Positions 8,418-18,086 of a stretch of 64,000 nt of DNA are shown one piece after another. The stretch's first letter is position 1. Each line of letters starts with the position of its first letter. This stretch comes from Micrococcales bacterium (GTDB lineage Bacteria; Actinomycetota; Actinomycetes; S36-B12; UBA10799). The stretch lies in NCBI GenBank assembly GCA_016719135.1, contig JADKAV010000018.1, forward strand, positions 12,022-76,021, read 5' to 3'. A program made the position numbers and the translations under genes. The notes under the pieces were generated by a model. The model ran no database searches, was not told the origin of the DNA, and was given only the letters and a program-made list of their open reading frames with translations.

Positions 8418-8893
8418 CGCAGTTACTGCTCGACGAGATGCTCTCACCGAAGATCGCCGAAGCCTTGCGCAGTGCCGGGGTTGATGTGGTGTCGGTGAGC
8501 GCTGAACCCAATTTGCGCGGGCTTGCTGACTCGGATGTGCTCGACTGGGCCGCATCAGAAGGCCGCGTGTTGGTAACGGACAACATCAAGGACTTCGCTG
8601 TTCTGAATGCGCAGTGGGCCGCCAGTTCGCGTAAGCACCCTGGCCGGCCGCTGGCCAGTTCGATTTCTTGTAGCGAGGCGCGCCGGGACTTTGGTCGTAT
8701 CTGGTCGGTGGGTGACCACATACGGGCAAAGTCCGCCGGGACGGAACAGCCCCCCGAGACTTTGGTCGTATCTGGTCGGTGGGTGACCACATACGGGCAA
8801 AGTCCGCCGGACGGAACAGCCCCCCAGGACTTTGGTCAGATCCCGTCTCTGCGTGACCACATACGTCCAAAGTCGCTCGGGTCCGAGCACTAA
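8414..8893 (+). CDS. DUF5615 PIN-like toxin with repeat-derived C-terminal tail
   Basis: The first 75 or so residues ([20 protein letters not shown], then [20 protein letters not shown] and VTDNIKDF) match the DUF5615 PIN-like fold, with the expected acidic residues for metal-dependent RNA cleavage. Family members usually continue with a conserved Ser/Arg-rich stretch and stop near 110-125 residues. Here the match fades after RKHPG, and the frame runs through three copies of the R1 repeat (8687-8874), giving a 159-residue product with a low-complexity tail. The toxin may be inactivated by the repeats, or it may tolerate the tail. The start is a GTG overlapping the antitoxin TGA. Confidence 0.7.
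   Translation: MTQLLLDEMLSPKIAEALRSAGVDVVSVSAEPNLRGLADSDVLDWAASEGRVLVTDNIKDFAVLNAQWAASSRKHPGRPLASSISCSEARRDFGRIWSVGDHIRAKSAGTEQPPETLVVSGRWVTTYGQSPPDGTAPQDFGQIPSLRDHIRPKSLGSEH
8687..8874. repeat. Palindromic repeat family R1, second cluster (three copies)
   Basis: Units of 47 bp lie at 8687-8733, 8758-8804 and 8828-8874. The first two are identical and, with a 24-bp spacer, form a tandem duplication of about 71 bp. Each runs from GACTTTG to CAAAGTC with inner pairs GTAT/ATAC and TGGTC/GACCA, so it folds into one long hairpin. The third has a changed left half (CAGATCCCGTCTCTGCG) but keeps the right half. The cluster sits inside the toxin 3' end and stops 32 bp before hisA. Confidence 0.85.
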
Positions 8894-8906
8894 GTACGCT
8901 CGAACC

Positions 8907-9620
8907 ATGCCTCTGCAACTTCTCCCCGCCGTCGACGTCGCCAACGGTCAAGCCGTGCGCCTGGTCCAGGGTGAGGCTGGCACCGAGACCGACTACGGCG
9001 ACCCGCTGTCCGCGGCCATGACGTGGCAGGAGCAGGGAGCGCAGTGGATCCACCTCGTCGACCTCGACGCGGCGTTCGGCCGGGGGAGCAACGCTGAGCT
9101 GCTGGCGCGCGTCGTCGGTGAACTCGACGTCGATGTCGAAATGAGCGGCGGGATCCGCGACGACGCATCGCTGCACGCGGCGCTGGCGACCGGCTGCCGG
9201 CGAGTCAACATCGGGACCGCCGCCCTGGAACAACCCGAATGGTGCGCACAGATCATCGCCGACCACGGGGATCGGATCGCGATCGGCCTGGACGTCCGTG
9301 GCACAACGCTGGCCGCCCGGGGCTGGACCGAAGATGGCGGCGAACTGTTCGAGACCCTCGCGCGGCTGGACTCCGAAGGGTGCGCCCGCTACGTCCTGAC
9401 CGACGTTCGCCGCGACGGCACACTCACCGGGCCCAACCTCGACCTGCTGCGTGACGTGTGTGCTGCCACGGACCGGCCGGTGATCGCCTCGGGCGGGGTG
9501 TCGGCGTTGGCCGATCTCACCGCGATCGCCCAGATCGACGGGGTGGAGGGTGCGATCATGGGCAAGGCGCTGTACGCCGGGGCCTTCACCCTGCCCGAAG
9601 CGCTGGCGGCCGTGCGATGA
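8907..9620 (+). CDS. priA/hisA: PriA-type phosphoribosyl isomerase (HisA, probably also TrpF)
   Basis: The enzyme isomerises ProFAR in histidine synthesis. In actinobacteria without trpF it also isomerises phosphoribosylanthranilate for tryptophan. The 237-residue (beta/alpha)8 barrel has the general acid/base aspartates D10 (LLPAVD) and D170 (TDVRRDGTL). It also has W140 in RGWTEDGG, which matches the Trp that switches PriA to the tryptophan substrate. No trpF is present among the trp genes here, which supports the dual role. The ATG at 8907 has a TACGCT box 6 nt upstream, suggesting a leaderless mRNA. The stop overlaps hisF by ATGA. The symbol priA here is not the helicase gene at 50.1 kb. 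Confidence 0.93.
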   Translation: MPLQLLPAVDVANGQAVRLVQGEAGTETDYGDPLSAAMTWQEQGAQWIHLVDLDAAFGRGSNAELLARVVGELDVDVEMSGGIRDDASLHAALATGCRRVNIGTAALEQPEWCAQIIADHGDRIAIGLDVRGTTLAARGWTEDGGELFETLARLDSEGCARYVLTDVRRDGTLTGPNLDLLRDVCAATDRPVIASGGVSALADLTAIAQIDGVEGAIMGKALYAGAFTLPEALAAVR

Positions 9621-10381
9621 GTTTGGCGGTGCGGGTCATCCCGTGCCTGGACGTAGATGCCGGCCGGGTCGTCAAGGGTGTGAACTTCGAAGGCCTGCGT
9701 GATGCCGGCGACCCCGTCGAACTGGCCACCCGCTACAACGCCGAGGGCGCCGACGAACTGATCTTCCTGGACATCACGGCAAGTTCCAGCGGGCGGGCGA
9801 CCATGCTCGACGTGGTGCGGCGCACCGCCGACGCGGTGTTCATCCCCCTGACCGTGGGGGGTGGCGTGCGCAAGGTCGACGACTTCGATGCGTTGCTGCG
9901 CGCGGGGGCCGACAAGGTCGGCGTCAACACCGGCGCGATCGCAGATCCCGACCTGCTGACCAGGGCGGCGCGGCGGTTCGGCAACCAGTGCGTGGTGCTT
10001 TCGGTGGATGCCCGGCGCGCCCGCGGAACGCCCAGCGGTTTCGAGATCACCACCCACGGGGGGCGCAAGGGGACAGGCATCGATGCGGTCGCGTGGGCCG
10101 GAAATGGCGCGCGCCTCGGTGCCGGGGAAATCCTGCTCAACAGCATGGACGCCGACGGCACAACCGCGGGCTTCGACGGCGAGCTCATCGGCTTGGTGCG
10201 TGCGGAAGTCGATGTGCCCGTGATCGCCAGCGGCGGAGCGGGGACCGCGCAGGACTTCGTGGCCGCCGTACACGCCGGGGCCGACGCTGTGCTCGCCGCC
10301 AGCGTCTTCCATTACGGACAGCTCAGCATTCAGGATGTGAAGCAGACCATGGCAGCCGACGGGATCACGGTCCGGTTGTAG
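9617..10381 (+). CDS. hisF: Imidazole glycerol phosphate synthase cyclase subunit
   Basis: HisF uses ammonia from HisH to turn PRFAR into imidazole glycerol phosphate and AICAR. The 254-residue barrel is complete, with [14 protein letters not shown] at the N-terminus (catalytic Asp12), TVGGGVR, and [14 protein letters not shown] bearing the second catalytic Asp. It is coupled to hisA by ATGA. The partner hisH is not in the window. Confidence 0.96.
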   Translation: MSLAVRVIPCLDVDAGRVVKGVNFEGLRDAGDPVELATRYNAEGADELIFLDITASSSGRATMLDVVRRTADAVFIPLTVGGGVRKVDDFDALLRAGADKVGVNTGAIADPDLLTRAARRFGNQCVVLSVDARRARGTPSGFEITTHGGRKGTGIDAVAWAGNGARLGAGEILLNSMDADGTTAGFDGELIGLVRAEVDVPVIASGGAGTAQDFVAAVHAGADAVLAASVFHYGQLSIQDVKQTMAADGITVRL

Positions 10382-10453
10382 GTAAGGATCGCCCATGATC
10401 GACTCGACTAAGGTGCCCAATAGACCGCCGCCGCCCGCGACCCTTGGACACCC

Positions 10454-12259
10454 ATGAGCCCCGAAGCGATCAGCCTGCTGACTCTGGTCGCAGTGGTGGG
10501 ACTGTTCCTCTGGAACCGGCTCCCCGTGGAACTGGTGGCTTTTGGGGCGGCTTTGACCCTCTACTTCACTGGCGTCCTCGATCTGTCGCAGGCGCTGGCA
10601 GGGCTGTCCGATCCAGCGGTGGTGTTCATCGCCGCCTTGTTCATCGTCAGTGAGGGCTTGGACTCCACCGGGGTCACCGCGTGGGTGGGTCAAGGGCTGG
10701 GCAAGTTCACCCGCGGTGAGCCGCGTCGCATCCTGGTGGGCGCGATGATCCTGGCCGCGGTCCTGACCGCCTTCATCGGTCTCAACGGATCCATGGCCGC
10801 ACTGCTTCCGGTCGTCATTCTCCTCGCGCTGCGCAACAACATCGCCACCTCGCGGCTGTTGATGCCGTTGGCCTTCGCCGGAAGTGCCGGCGGTTTGCTG
10901 CTGCTGACCGGCAGTCCGGTCAACGTGGTCGTCGCCGAGGCGGCGCAGGACGCCGGGGGTTATCTGTCGTACTTCGAGTTCGCACTGGTCGGGCTGCCAC
11001 TGGCGATCGTGAGCATCGGACTCATCCTGGTCCTGGGCCCCCGGTTGATCCCCGAGCGGGTGAGTCTGCAGGTGCCGCCGGATCTGAGCAGCCATGCCCG
11101 CACGCTGGTCAGGGCCTACGACTTGCACAACATCTTCCATGTGCGGCTCGAGCCGGAATCGCCGCTGGTGGGGCATCGACGCGCTGTGGGAGCACTCGAT
11201 GGATTCCCCGATCTGCGGGTCGTCACGGTTCTCAACGGGCAGACCCGCAGGCCGGATTCAGAGGGCTGGCTCGAACCCGGTGACCGCCTGACGCTGGTCG
11301 GTGATGGTGAGCAGGCCTACCGATTCGCTGGGCTGAATTCCCTGAAGGTCGAACGCGTGCGGGCTTCCGACGAGGTGAAGCAGTCGATCCTCTCGGTCAC
11401 CACCGGGGCGGCAGAAGTCGTGATCCCGCCCCGTTCACGGTTCGTCGGTGAGCGTGCCCACGCCGGGATGGTCTTCCTGGGCGGATCGTTGGTCGTCCTG
11501 GCGATCCAACGGCAGGGCAAAGACCTCGGGCCCGGCGAGGTGCAACTGCAACCCGGCGACGTGCTGTTGATGGAAGGGGACTGGCCGGCCCTTGAGGAGA
11601 CGCTCGCAGCCCGCGACATCCTGGTGGTGGAGTCGCCGGAGTTGATCCGTCGGCAATCGGTGCCCAGGGGCCGTGGATCGACAGCCGCGATGGCGATCCT
11701 GGTGGCCATGGTGATCATGCTGGCGACCGGGGCCGTGCCGCCTGCGGTGGCCGCACTTCTGGCCGCGGGGGGAATGCTGTTGACCGGTGCGCTCACGATC
11801 CACCAGGCTTACCGCGGCATCTCGTGGTCCACCGTGCTGCTGATCGCCGGCATGATTCCGCTGTCCACCGCCATCACCACATCGGGCGCAGGGGAAGCCG
11901 TGGCCGACGTGCTGGTCTCGGCGGTGGGGGAGCGCAATCCCCTGATCCTGCTTCTGGGTCTGGCACTGATCACCCTGGTGTTCGGCCAGCTGATCAGCAA
12001 TACGGCAACAGTGCTGATCATGATTCCGGTGGCGTTGTCAGCCGCGGCGTCGACCGGGATCCCGCCGACGACCGTGCTCATGACGTTGTGTGTCGCAGGT
12101 GCTGCCGCGTTCCTGACACCCGTGGCAACCCCGGCCAACATGATGGTGATGGGACCGGGTGGCTACCGGTTCGGCGACTACTGGCGGATGGGCGGCGTGC
12201 TTTTCGTGGTGTTCCTGCTGGCCGCTGTTCTGCTGGTGCCGCTGATCTGGGGTCTGTGA
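10454..12259 (+). CDS. SLC13-family anion transporter with two RCK_C domains
   Basis: This 601-residue membrane protein has about five or six hydrophobic segments, then a cytoplasmic insert at residues 215-400 with two TrkA_C/RCK_C-like modules (LEPGDRLTLVGDG and LQPGDVLLMEGD), then another membrane half. GSPVNVVVAEAAQ and SNTATVLIMIPVAL match the paired substrate/sodium motifs of the DASS/SLC13 family, which imports sulfate or dicarboxylates with sodium. The RCK_C modules suggest gating by a small ligand. The substrate cannot be chosen from sequence alone. The gene stands 72 bp after hisF and may be read from the same transcript. Confidence 0.85.
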   Translation: MSPEAISLLTLVAVVGLFLWNRLPVELVAFGAALTLYFTGVLDLSQALAGLSDPAVVFIAALFIVSEGLDSTGVTAWVGQGLGKFTRGEPRRILVGAMILAAVLTAFIGLNGSMAALLPVVILLALRNNIATSRLLMPLAFAGSAGGLLLLTGSPVNVVVAEAAQDAGGYLSYFEFALVGLPLAIVSIGLILVLGPRLIPERVSLQVPPDLSSHARTLVRAYDLHNIFHVRLEPESPLVGHRRAVGALDGFPDLRVVTVLNGQTRRPDSEGWLEPGDRLTLVGDGEQAYRFAGLNSLKVERVRASDEVKQSILSVTTGAAEVVIPPRSRFVGERAHAGMVFLGGSLVVLAIQRQGKDLGPGEVQLQPGDVLLMEGDWPALEETLAARDILVVESPELIRRQSVPRGRGSTAAMAILVAMVIMLATGAVPPAVAALLAAGGMLLTGALTIHQAYRGISWSTVLLIAGMIPLSTAITTSGAGEAVADVLVSAVGERNPLILLLGLALITLVFGQLISNTATVLIMIPVALSAAASTGIPPTTVLMTLCVAGAAAFLTPVATPANMMVMGPGGYRFGDYWRMGGVLFVVFLLAAVLLVPLIWGL

Positions 12260-12299
12260 GGATTCAGTCGGTCACTGTGCCCGACAGATTCCCCAGACG

Positions 12300-12791
12300 C
12301 TACAACTTCGGGCCGGTGAACGGCGCATCCATGGTCAGAGTGCAGGTGATCGTGCGGTTGCCCTTGTCCCATTGCGTCTCGTTCGGCAGGAAGTACCCCG
12401 GGATCAACGACTCGGGGTCGTCCAATGTCGGCCGGTAGCGGTTGAACGCCGTTGAGCACTGGTTCTGCGCCGAGGCCTTCATGGCCACCGTGCCCGCCCA
12501 GGTCAGATTGTCCAGGCTCACCTGGTCGATGATCTGCCCGTCGTGCTCCTCGTCGCAGGTGACCACATAGACCCCCTCAGCGGTCATGATCTCGCCGCGG
12601 GCATCGCGTGGAATGGCATAACACTGCGCGAACTGCAGACTCGCGATCGGGCGTACCCCGGGAATCTTGTCAGCTGCGGTCTCGGAGGTGTCCGGGGCGT
12701 TCTGGATCATCCACACCGATGCCGCCGCGACCATCGCGGACACCGCCAGCACCGTGCCGGCGGCAGCCAGTCGTGCACCCCGAGTCGCCAT
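12300..12791 (-). CDS. Septum-formation-family membrane-anchored protein
   Basis: This 163-residue protein has one N-terminal transmembrane helix (residues 8-30) and an extracellular domain with four Cys. The stretches [24 protein letters not shown] and a final GNRTITCTL match the actinobacterial septum-formation domain (PF13845), whose exact function is poorly known. The ATG at 12791 is preferred because it directly precedes the basic residues and the helix. It is divergent from hisI, with a 41-bp gap. Confidence 0.72.
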   Translation of the reverse strand: MATRGARLAAAGTVLAVSAMVAAASVWMIQNAPDTSETAADKIPGVRPIASLQFAQCYAIPRDARGEIMTAEGVYVVTCDEEHDGQIIDQVSLDNLTWAGTVAMKASAQNQCSTAFNRYRPTLDDPESLIPGYFLPNETQWDKGNRTITCTLTMDAPFTGPKL

Positions 12792-12832
12792 ACCTAGATG
12801 GTTGCACGTGGCACACCGGCACAATGGGGCCC

Positions 12833-13180
12833 ATGGGTGACGTTTCGCCGATCGCGCAAACCGTGCAGCGCCTGCATTTCGGCCCCGACGGGCTGTTGCC
12901 GGCGATCGCCCAGCAGTGGGACACCGGCGAGGTGCTGATGCTCGCCTGGATGGACGCCGAAGCGGTGCGCCGGACGCTGCAGACCGGCCGCGGAACCTAC
13001 TGGTCGAGGTCGCGCCAGGAGTATTGGGTCAAGGGCGAGACGTCCGGCCACGTTCAGCAGGTCCGGGAGGTGCGCATCGACTGTGATGGCGACGCGGTCC
13101 TGCTCATGGTCGATCAGACCGGGCCTGCCTGCCACACCGGTCTGCGTTCCTGTTTCGACACCGCGTCGGTGCGCCCATGA
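12833..13180 (+). CDS. hisI: Phosphoribosyl-AMP cyclohydrolase
   Basis: HisI opens the adenine ring of phosphoribosyl-AMP, the third step of histidine synthesis. The 115-residue protein has the whole signature: [50 protein letters not shown] and [10 protein letters not shown] with the zinc-binding Cys residues. There is no fused HisE domain; hisE is separate at 61.5 kb. A CACAAT box 7 nt before the ATG at 12833 suggests a leaderless mRNA and favours this ATG over the one 9 nt upstream. The stop overlaps trpE by ATGA. Confidence 0.94.
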   Translation: MGDVSPIAQTVQRLHFGPDGLLPAIAQQWDTGEVLMLAWMDAEAVRRTLQTGRGTYWSRSRQEYWVKGETSGHVQQVREVRIDCDGDAVLLMVDQTGPACHTGLRSCFDTASVRP

Positions 13181-14718
13181 CCGATCCCTACGCGGTCGCG
13201 GCCACCTCCCCGAGCGGTATCACCGCACCCACCATCGATCAGTTCCGGGAGCTCGCTGACGACCGTCGCGTGATCCCGGTCGTGCGCCGGTTCCTCGTCG
13301 ATGACCAGACGCCGGTCGGTTTGTACGCAAAACTGGCCGCTGGACGCCCCGGCACCTTCCTGCTGGAGTCGGCGGAGAACGGGCAGACCTGGAGCCGGTA
13401 CTCATTCATCGGCGTGCGTAGCGCAGCGATGCTCACCGAGCATGAGGGACAGGTGCTGTGGGTCGGCAATGCCCCGGCGGGTCTGCCTGACCGCGGACTG
13501 GCGGTGGAAGCGTTGCGCGACACTTTGTCGTCCTTACGCACCCCACGGCCGCACGGTTTGCCGCCCCTGACCGGCGGTCTGGTGGGTTTCATCGGATACG
13601 ACGCCGTTCGGCGCTGGGAACGACTGCCGGACGCGAACCCCGACGACTTGCACCTGCCCGAGTTGGCCCTGCTGCTGGCCACCGACCTCGCGGTGATGGA
13701 CCACGTCGACGGCTCGATCTGGCTGGTGGCCAACGCCGTCAACTACGACAACACCGACGCCGGGGTGGACCGGGCCTTTCAGGATGCGGTGGCCCGACTG
13801 GACGTCATGCAGGCCGACCTGCACGCCGCCAGCCCGGCGAAAGTGCAGGCAATCGTGCCGGCCACCACCAGCCAGGCGAGCGCCAACCACGACTACCGTG
13901 CGGCCGTCGAGGTCGCCAAGGAGTACATCCGCGCCGGTGACGCGTTCCAGATCGTGCTGTCCCAGCGCTTCTCCCAGCCGTCCCGGGCGACACCGCTGGA
14001 TGTCTACCGGGCCCTGCGGATGACCAACCCCAGCCCCTATATGTATCTGTTGAACATCCCCGGCACCCAGGGGATGGACACGGCCGGATTCAGCATCGTC
14101 GGGTCCAGCCCGGAAGCGCTGGTGAAACTCACCGGTGACGAAGCGATGCTGCACCCGATCGCGGGTACCCGGCCCCGCGGCACAACCCCGGATGAGGACG
14201 CCGCGCTGGTCGCCGATCTGCTGGCCGACCCGAAGGAGCGTGCGGAGCACCTGATGCTGGTGGACCTCGGGCGCAACGACCTCGGCCGTGTGTGTCGTCC
14301 CGGCACCGTGAACGTCGTGGAGTTCATGCAGGTCGAGCAGTACTCCCACGTGCACCACATCGTGTCGACGGTCGTGGGGCGCTTGCAGGATGGTGACACG
14401 GCCTACGACCTGCTGGCAGCCACCTTCCCCGCCGGGACTCTGTCCGGGGCGCCCAAGCCGCGGGCCATGGAGATCATCGACGAGTTGGAGAAAACCCGCC
14501 GGGGACTGTATGCCGGCTGCATCGGGTACTTCGATTTTGCCGGGGACATGGACACGGCCATCGCGATCCGCACCGCCTTGCTGCGCGATGGAACGGCCTA
14601 TGTGCAAGCCGGCGCCGGCATCGTGGCCGACTCCGATCCGGCGACCGAGGACGAGGAGTGCCAGAACAAAGCCGCCGCCGTGCTGCGCGCCCTGACGATC
14701 GCGGAGGAGATGTCGTGA
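13177..14718 (+). CDS. trpE: Anthranilate synthase component I
   Basis: TrpE makes anthranilate from chorismate and ammonia supplied by TrpG (not in the window). The 513-residue protein has the N-terminal allosteric domain with [18 protein letters not shown], which carries the Leu-Glu-Ser tryptophan-binding motif. The chorismate-binding domain has [27 protein letters not shown] and [18 protein letters not shown]. Tryptophan feedback inhibition is therefore expected. It is coupled to hisI by an ATGA overlap. Confidence 0.96.
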   Translation: MTDPYAVAATSPSGITAPTIDQFRELADDRRVIPVVRRFLVDDQTPVGLYAKLAAGRPGTFLLESAENGQTWSRYSFIGVRSAAMLTEHEGQVLWVGNAPAGLPDRGLAVEALRDTLSSLRTPRPHGLPPLTGGLVGFIGYDAVRRWERLPDANPDDLHLPELALLLATDLAVMDHVDGSIWLVANAVNYDNTDAGVDRAFQDAVARLDVMQADLHAASPAKVQAIVPATTSQASANHDYRAAVEVAKEYIRAGDAFQIVLSQRFSQPSRATPLDVYRALRMTNPSPYMYLLNIPGTQGMDTAGFSIVGSSPEALVKLTGDEAMLHPIAGTRPRGTTPDEDAALVADLLADPKERAEHLMLVDLGRNDLGRVCRPGTVNVVEFMQVEQYSHVHHIVSTVVGRLQDGDTAYDLLAATFPAGTLSGAPKPRAMEIIDELEKTRRGLYAGCIGYFDFAGDMDTAIAIRTALLRDGTAYVQAGAGIVADSDPATEDEECQNKAAAVLRALTIAEEMS

Positions 14719-14751
14719 TCGACCGAAATTCCGTGGTGGCAGAGGGTGCAC

Positions 14752-15174
14752 GTGAGTAGCCGAAATCTGGCCCTGGTTCTCACCCTGGCAGGGGCTGCGG
14801 CGCTGTTCTTCCGGACACCTGAGGAAGCCGCCGCGGCGATTGGACTGCTGGGGGCGGTACTGGCGCTGGCCGCCATCTGGCTGACCTCCGGGCGGGTTCG
14901 CCGGGTGCTGGCCGTGCTCGCCACTCTGGCGTGGTTAGGCGCCGTGGCCCTGGCCGTCTCAGCATCGGTCATCGCGGTGATCGCAGCCATGAGCGGGCTG
15001 ACCGGAGCGGTCATCGCCGTGGTGCGAGGTGGGGCTTGGCCGGGCTGGTCGAGCCGGTATGCACGCTCGGACCAGATCAGCGAAGATGAAGCCGACAACC
15101 CGCGGATGATGTGGGAGAGTCTGGACCGGGGCATGGATCCGACCCGCCGCCGCGATGCCTCGCCTGACGACTAG
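14752..15174 (+). CDS. Trp-region conserved membrane protein (Trp_oprn_chp family)
   Basis: This 140-residue protein has four hydrophobic helices and a charged, Asp/Arg-rich tail (MWESLDRGMDPTRRRDASPDD-like, beginning near residue 120). Its place right after trpE matches the TIGR02234/PF09534 family, found next to trpE in many actinobacteria. Its function is unknown; it may be a tryptophan-related transporter subunit. The GTG at 14752 has an AGAGGG site at proper distance; a GTG 6 nt upstream is the alternative. Confidence 0.75.
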   Translation: MSSRNLALVLTLAGAAALFFRTPEEAAAAIGLLGAVLALAAIWLTSGRVRRVLAVLATLAWLGAVALAVSASVIAVIAAMSGLTGAVIAVVRGGAWPGWSSRYARSDQISEDEADNPRMMWESLDRGMDPTRRRDASPDD

Positions 15175-15217
15175 CCGCAACTCGATAGACTCACCGAAAC
15201 AACCTGGAGGTTTCCCG

Positions 15218-15466
15218 ATGCCGATGTATCACAACAACCACGGTCGGACCACCGCGATGTGGACGGGCACGACGATCGTGACCCTCGGTTTCCTGGTCGG
15301 CACCATCGCCGTGGTGATGGCGCAGCCCTGGTTGTTCTGGATCGGCGTGGCCATGCTTCCGCTGGGCGCCATCGTCGGCAAGGCGATGGCCATGGCCGGT
15401 ATGGGCCAACCGCAGAAGGACGGTGCCAATACCACCGGATCGACGTCCGACTCCGCGCACGCGTGA
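15218..15466 (+). CDS. Small HGxxM membrane protein (DUF6704-like)
   Basis: This 82-residue protein opens with a His-rich stretch, HNNHGRTTAMWTG, followed by two transmembrane helices separated by a short turn. Small proteins with this HG...AxWT start are conserved in the actinobacterial trp region. Their function is unknown. The ribosome site TGGAGG precedes the ATG at 15218, and the stop overlaps the next start by GTGA. Confidence 0.68.
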   Translation: MPMYHNNHGRTTAMWTGTTIVTLGFLVGTIAVVMAQPWLFWIGVAMLPLGAIVGKAMAMAGMGQPQKDGANTTGSTSDSAHA

Positions 15467-16167
15467 GCTCAGAACGGGGCGTCGTCCTCGTGGTGGAGGA
15501 CGAGCCGGCGATCGCCGATCTGCTCCGCATGTACTTGAGCCGCGAGGGTTTCCAGGTCCTCGTGGAGAGCGACGGGCAACGTGCGCTGTCAGCGGTGTCG
15601 GAGTTCCGGCCCTCCTGCATCCTGCTGGACGTCGGCCTGCCCGGGATGGACGGCATCGAGGTCTGCCGGCGGCTGCGGGCCGATCAGGACTGGACCCCGG
15701 TGTTGTTCTGCACCGCACGTGACGACGAGGTCGACCGTGTCCTGGGACTGGAACTCGGGGCAGACGACTACATCACCAAGCCCTTCAGTCCGCGCGAAGT
15801 CGTGGCGCGGGTGAAGGCGGTGGTCCGGCGGGCGCGCGGGCCGCAGGCGCAGTCTCAGGCCGTTCGTCTGGGGCAGGTCGAGATGGACCCGATGACGCGC
15901 AAATGTGTGGTCGCCGGGCGAACGGTGGAATTGACGGCTACCGAGTTCGACCTGCTTTTCTATCTCATGACCCACCCCGGCCAGATCTTCAGCCGCGACC
16001 AGTTGCTCAGCGAGGTGTGGGGATACGCAGCCATGGTGAACACCCGCACGGTCGATGTGCACGTCGCCCAACTGCGCTCGAAGTTGGGCGACCAGAACGT
16101 CATCCGGACGGTTCGCGGGGTGGGCTACGGCGCCGAAGCGAGCGAGTCCGGCGCAGATGCCCAGTGA
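15463..16167 (+). CDS. OmpR/PhoB-family response regulator
   Basis: The 234-residue regulator has a receiver domain with the acidic pair E12-D13, phosphoacceptor D56 (CILLDVGLPGMDG), and the conserved Lys in DDYITKPFS. The winged-helix DNA-binding domain starts near residue 130 and contains ELTATEFDLLFYLM and VRTVRGVGY-type elements. Its stop overlaps the sensor kinase start by 11 nt, so the two form one system. The signal and target genes are not evident. Confidence 0.93.
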   Translation: MSSERGVVLVVEDEPAIADLLRMYLSREGFQVLVESDGQRALSAVSEFRPSCILLDVGLPGMDGIEVCRRLRADQDWTPVLFCTARDDEVDRVLGLELGADDYITKPFSPREVVARVKAVVRRARGPQAQSQAVRLGQVEMDPMTRKCVVAGRTVELTATEFDLLFYLMTHPGQIFSRDQLLSEVWGYAAMVNTRTVDVHVAQLRSKLGDQNVIRTVRGVGYGAEASESGADAQ

Positions 16168-17562
16168 TGCCCCCAACGAGGCGGTAGCCCAACCCGCCGC
16201 GGCAATCTCCGTGCGCCGGGCGTCATTGACGCTGCGGACGGTGTTTGTCACAACGCTGGTTGCTCTGCTCGCCGTGCTGATGACCGGGCTGACCGCCCTG
16301 CCATTGCTGCGGGATGCGGAATTGCGCGATCAGCGCCGACAGTTGTCGCAGCTGGCCGACGCCGCGGCAGCGTCCACGCAGACGACGGGTCCGCTGACCG
16401 ACGAGATCCAGCAGCGCCTCATCAGCACTTTGCGCAGTGAGCAGGTCAGCCTGGCGCTGATCACCCCGGACGGGGAGAACCCGCAGGGCCTGGCCAAGAC
16501 CGAGGTGCTGCCCCTGTGGAGCGTGGGCCGGGTGACGACCAGCTACTCGTTGGACGCCCAGACGTTCATGGTCGAAGGGCGCCTGATCGCCAGCGATACC
16601 GGTTTGTTGTTGATCCAGCCCACGTCGGTGTCCGGCTTCGGCCTGCGTGAACTGTGGGGCCGGATCGGCATGGCGATCGTCATCGGCGGGGTCCTGGCAG
16701 CGATCGCCGGTGCGCTGCTGGCGCGCCGGGTGACCCGACCGCTGCGGACGCTGGTCAACGCGGCCCGCCGGCTACAGGTCGGTGACCGCAACCTGCGCCT
16801 TGAGCCGGAAGGCCCGGCAGAGATCGCGGACCTCGCGGTGGCACTCAACCAGCTCGGGGACAGCCTGGCGACCAGTGAGTCGCGACAGCGGGACTTCCTG
16901 CTGTCGGTGAGCCACGAACTGCGCACGCCCATGACGGCCATCGGTGGATACGCCGAGGCCCTCGCCGACGGAGTCGTCGCCGAGGAAGACATGGAGCGGT
17001 GGCCGGAACCATGCTTGCCGAGACGCACCGTCTGGATGCGCTGATCGCCGACCTTCTGGATCTGGCCCGGCTGGGCGCCGTGGAGTTCCCGCTGGACATC
17101 GTGGTGGTCGACCTGCGTGATGTCGCGGATGCCGCAGATGACGTGTGGGCCGACCGGTGCGCGGCTGAGGATGTGCACTGGGAGTTGCGCGTGCCCGAAC
17201 AGCCCGTTCTGGTGCAATGCGACCCGGGACGTGTGCGGCAGATGATCGACAATCTGGTGGCCAACGCGTTGCGGGTGACACCGGCCGGCGAGCAGATCAT
17301 CCTGCAGGCGGGCCTGGACGCCAATGGCGGTTACCTCGAAGTGCGCGACGGCGGTCCCGGACTGTCCGACAGCGACCTCGAGGTGGCCTTCGAACCCGCA
17401 GAGCTGTACAGCCGCTACCAGGGGTTGCGTCACGTCGGCACGGGCGTGGGTCTGGCGCTGGTGGGGCGGCTGGCCGGACGGCTCGGCGGCGAGGCCTCCG
17501 CCGGTCACGCACCGGAGGGCGGGGCTTGCTTCCGGGTCTCGTTCCCGCCGGCAACGGGGTAG
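16157..17562 (+). CDS. Sensor histidine kinase, one frameshift
   Basis: From the ATG at 16157 the protein has a first transmembrane helix (residues 30-55), an extracellular sensor of about 110 residues, a second helix, then HAMP (RRVTRPLRTLVNAARRLQ) and the HisKA box FLLSVSHELRTPMTAIGGYA with the phospho-accepting His. The frame breaks near 16995-17003. The rest continues in another frame from AGTMLAETHRLDALIADLLD into the ATPase domain, with the N box DNLVANALRVTPAG, the G1 box EVRDGGPGL and the G2 box GTGVGLALVG. Adding one or removing two bases restores about 468 residues. Because the downstream half is intact and in place, sequencing error is likelier than decay. Confidence 0.85.
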
Positions 17563-17635
17563 CGCCCGTCCTCGGTCGGCCAGCACCTGCCAAGCGTGCG
17601 CCCGATCGCGTCCGAACCCGCGTACCCTGACCTTC

Positions 17636-18043
17636 ATGGACAAAAGGTGGCAGCGGATGCGGGCTCCCATCGCCACCGGCGTCGCGGGGCTCGCGGCGTG
17701 CGCCTACGTGTACGCGGTGGACCCGTCCACGCCCGGGCACTACCCGGGCTGCCCCACGAAGATCTTCACCGGACTCGACTGCCCCTTCTGCGGAAGCCTG
17801 CGGGCGACTCACGATCTGCTGCACGGTGACGTTGTCGGTGCGCTGAGCCTCAACGCCGTCACCGTGCTGGTCATCCTGCCGCTGATCGCAGTGGCGTACG
17901 TGCTGTGGACCTATCGGCGCTGGCGGGGCGAGGACTTCTCGATGACCTTCCCGAAGTGGGCGACCAGCGCTCTGGTGGTGTTGCTCTTGGTGTTCACGGT
18001 GGTGCGCAACCTGCCGGGCATGCCCCTGGGCACGACCGCATGA
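17636..18043 (+). CDS. DUF2752 membrane protein
   Basis: This 135-residue membrane protein has the DUF2752 signature [19 protein letters not shown], then [13 protein letters not shown] and further transmembrane helices. A comparable small membrane protein lies before trpC in mycobacteria, where its function is unknown. The ATG at 17636 has a TACCCT -10 box 7 nt upstream, so the mRNA is probably leaderless. Confidence 0.78.
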   Translation: MDKRWQRMRAPIATGVAGLAACAYVYAVDPSTPGHYPGCPTKIFTGLDCPFCGSLRATHDLLHGDVVGALSLNAVTVLVILPLIAVAYVLWTYRRWRGEDFSMTFPKWATSALVVLLLVFTVVRNLPGMPLGTTA

Positions 18044-18086
18044 GGGGGTCGAAGCGAGCGTCGGACGCGCGGCTACTCTGAGGCTT

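Noticed and set aside
8687..8874. CRISPR-like repeats after the toxin
   Set aside because: Only three units, spacers are themselves repeated, and the units are long palindromes.
9389..11176. Long minus-strand frame opposite hisA-hisF and the SLC13 gene
   Set aside because: It is opposite three clear genes, low in complexity and without homology signals; a GC-driven shadow.
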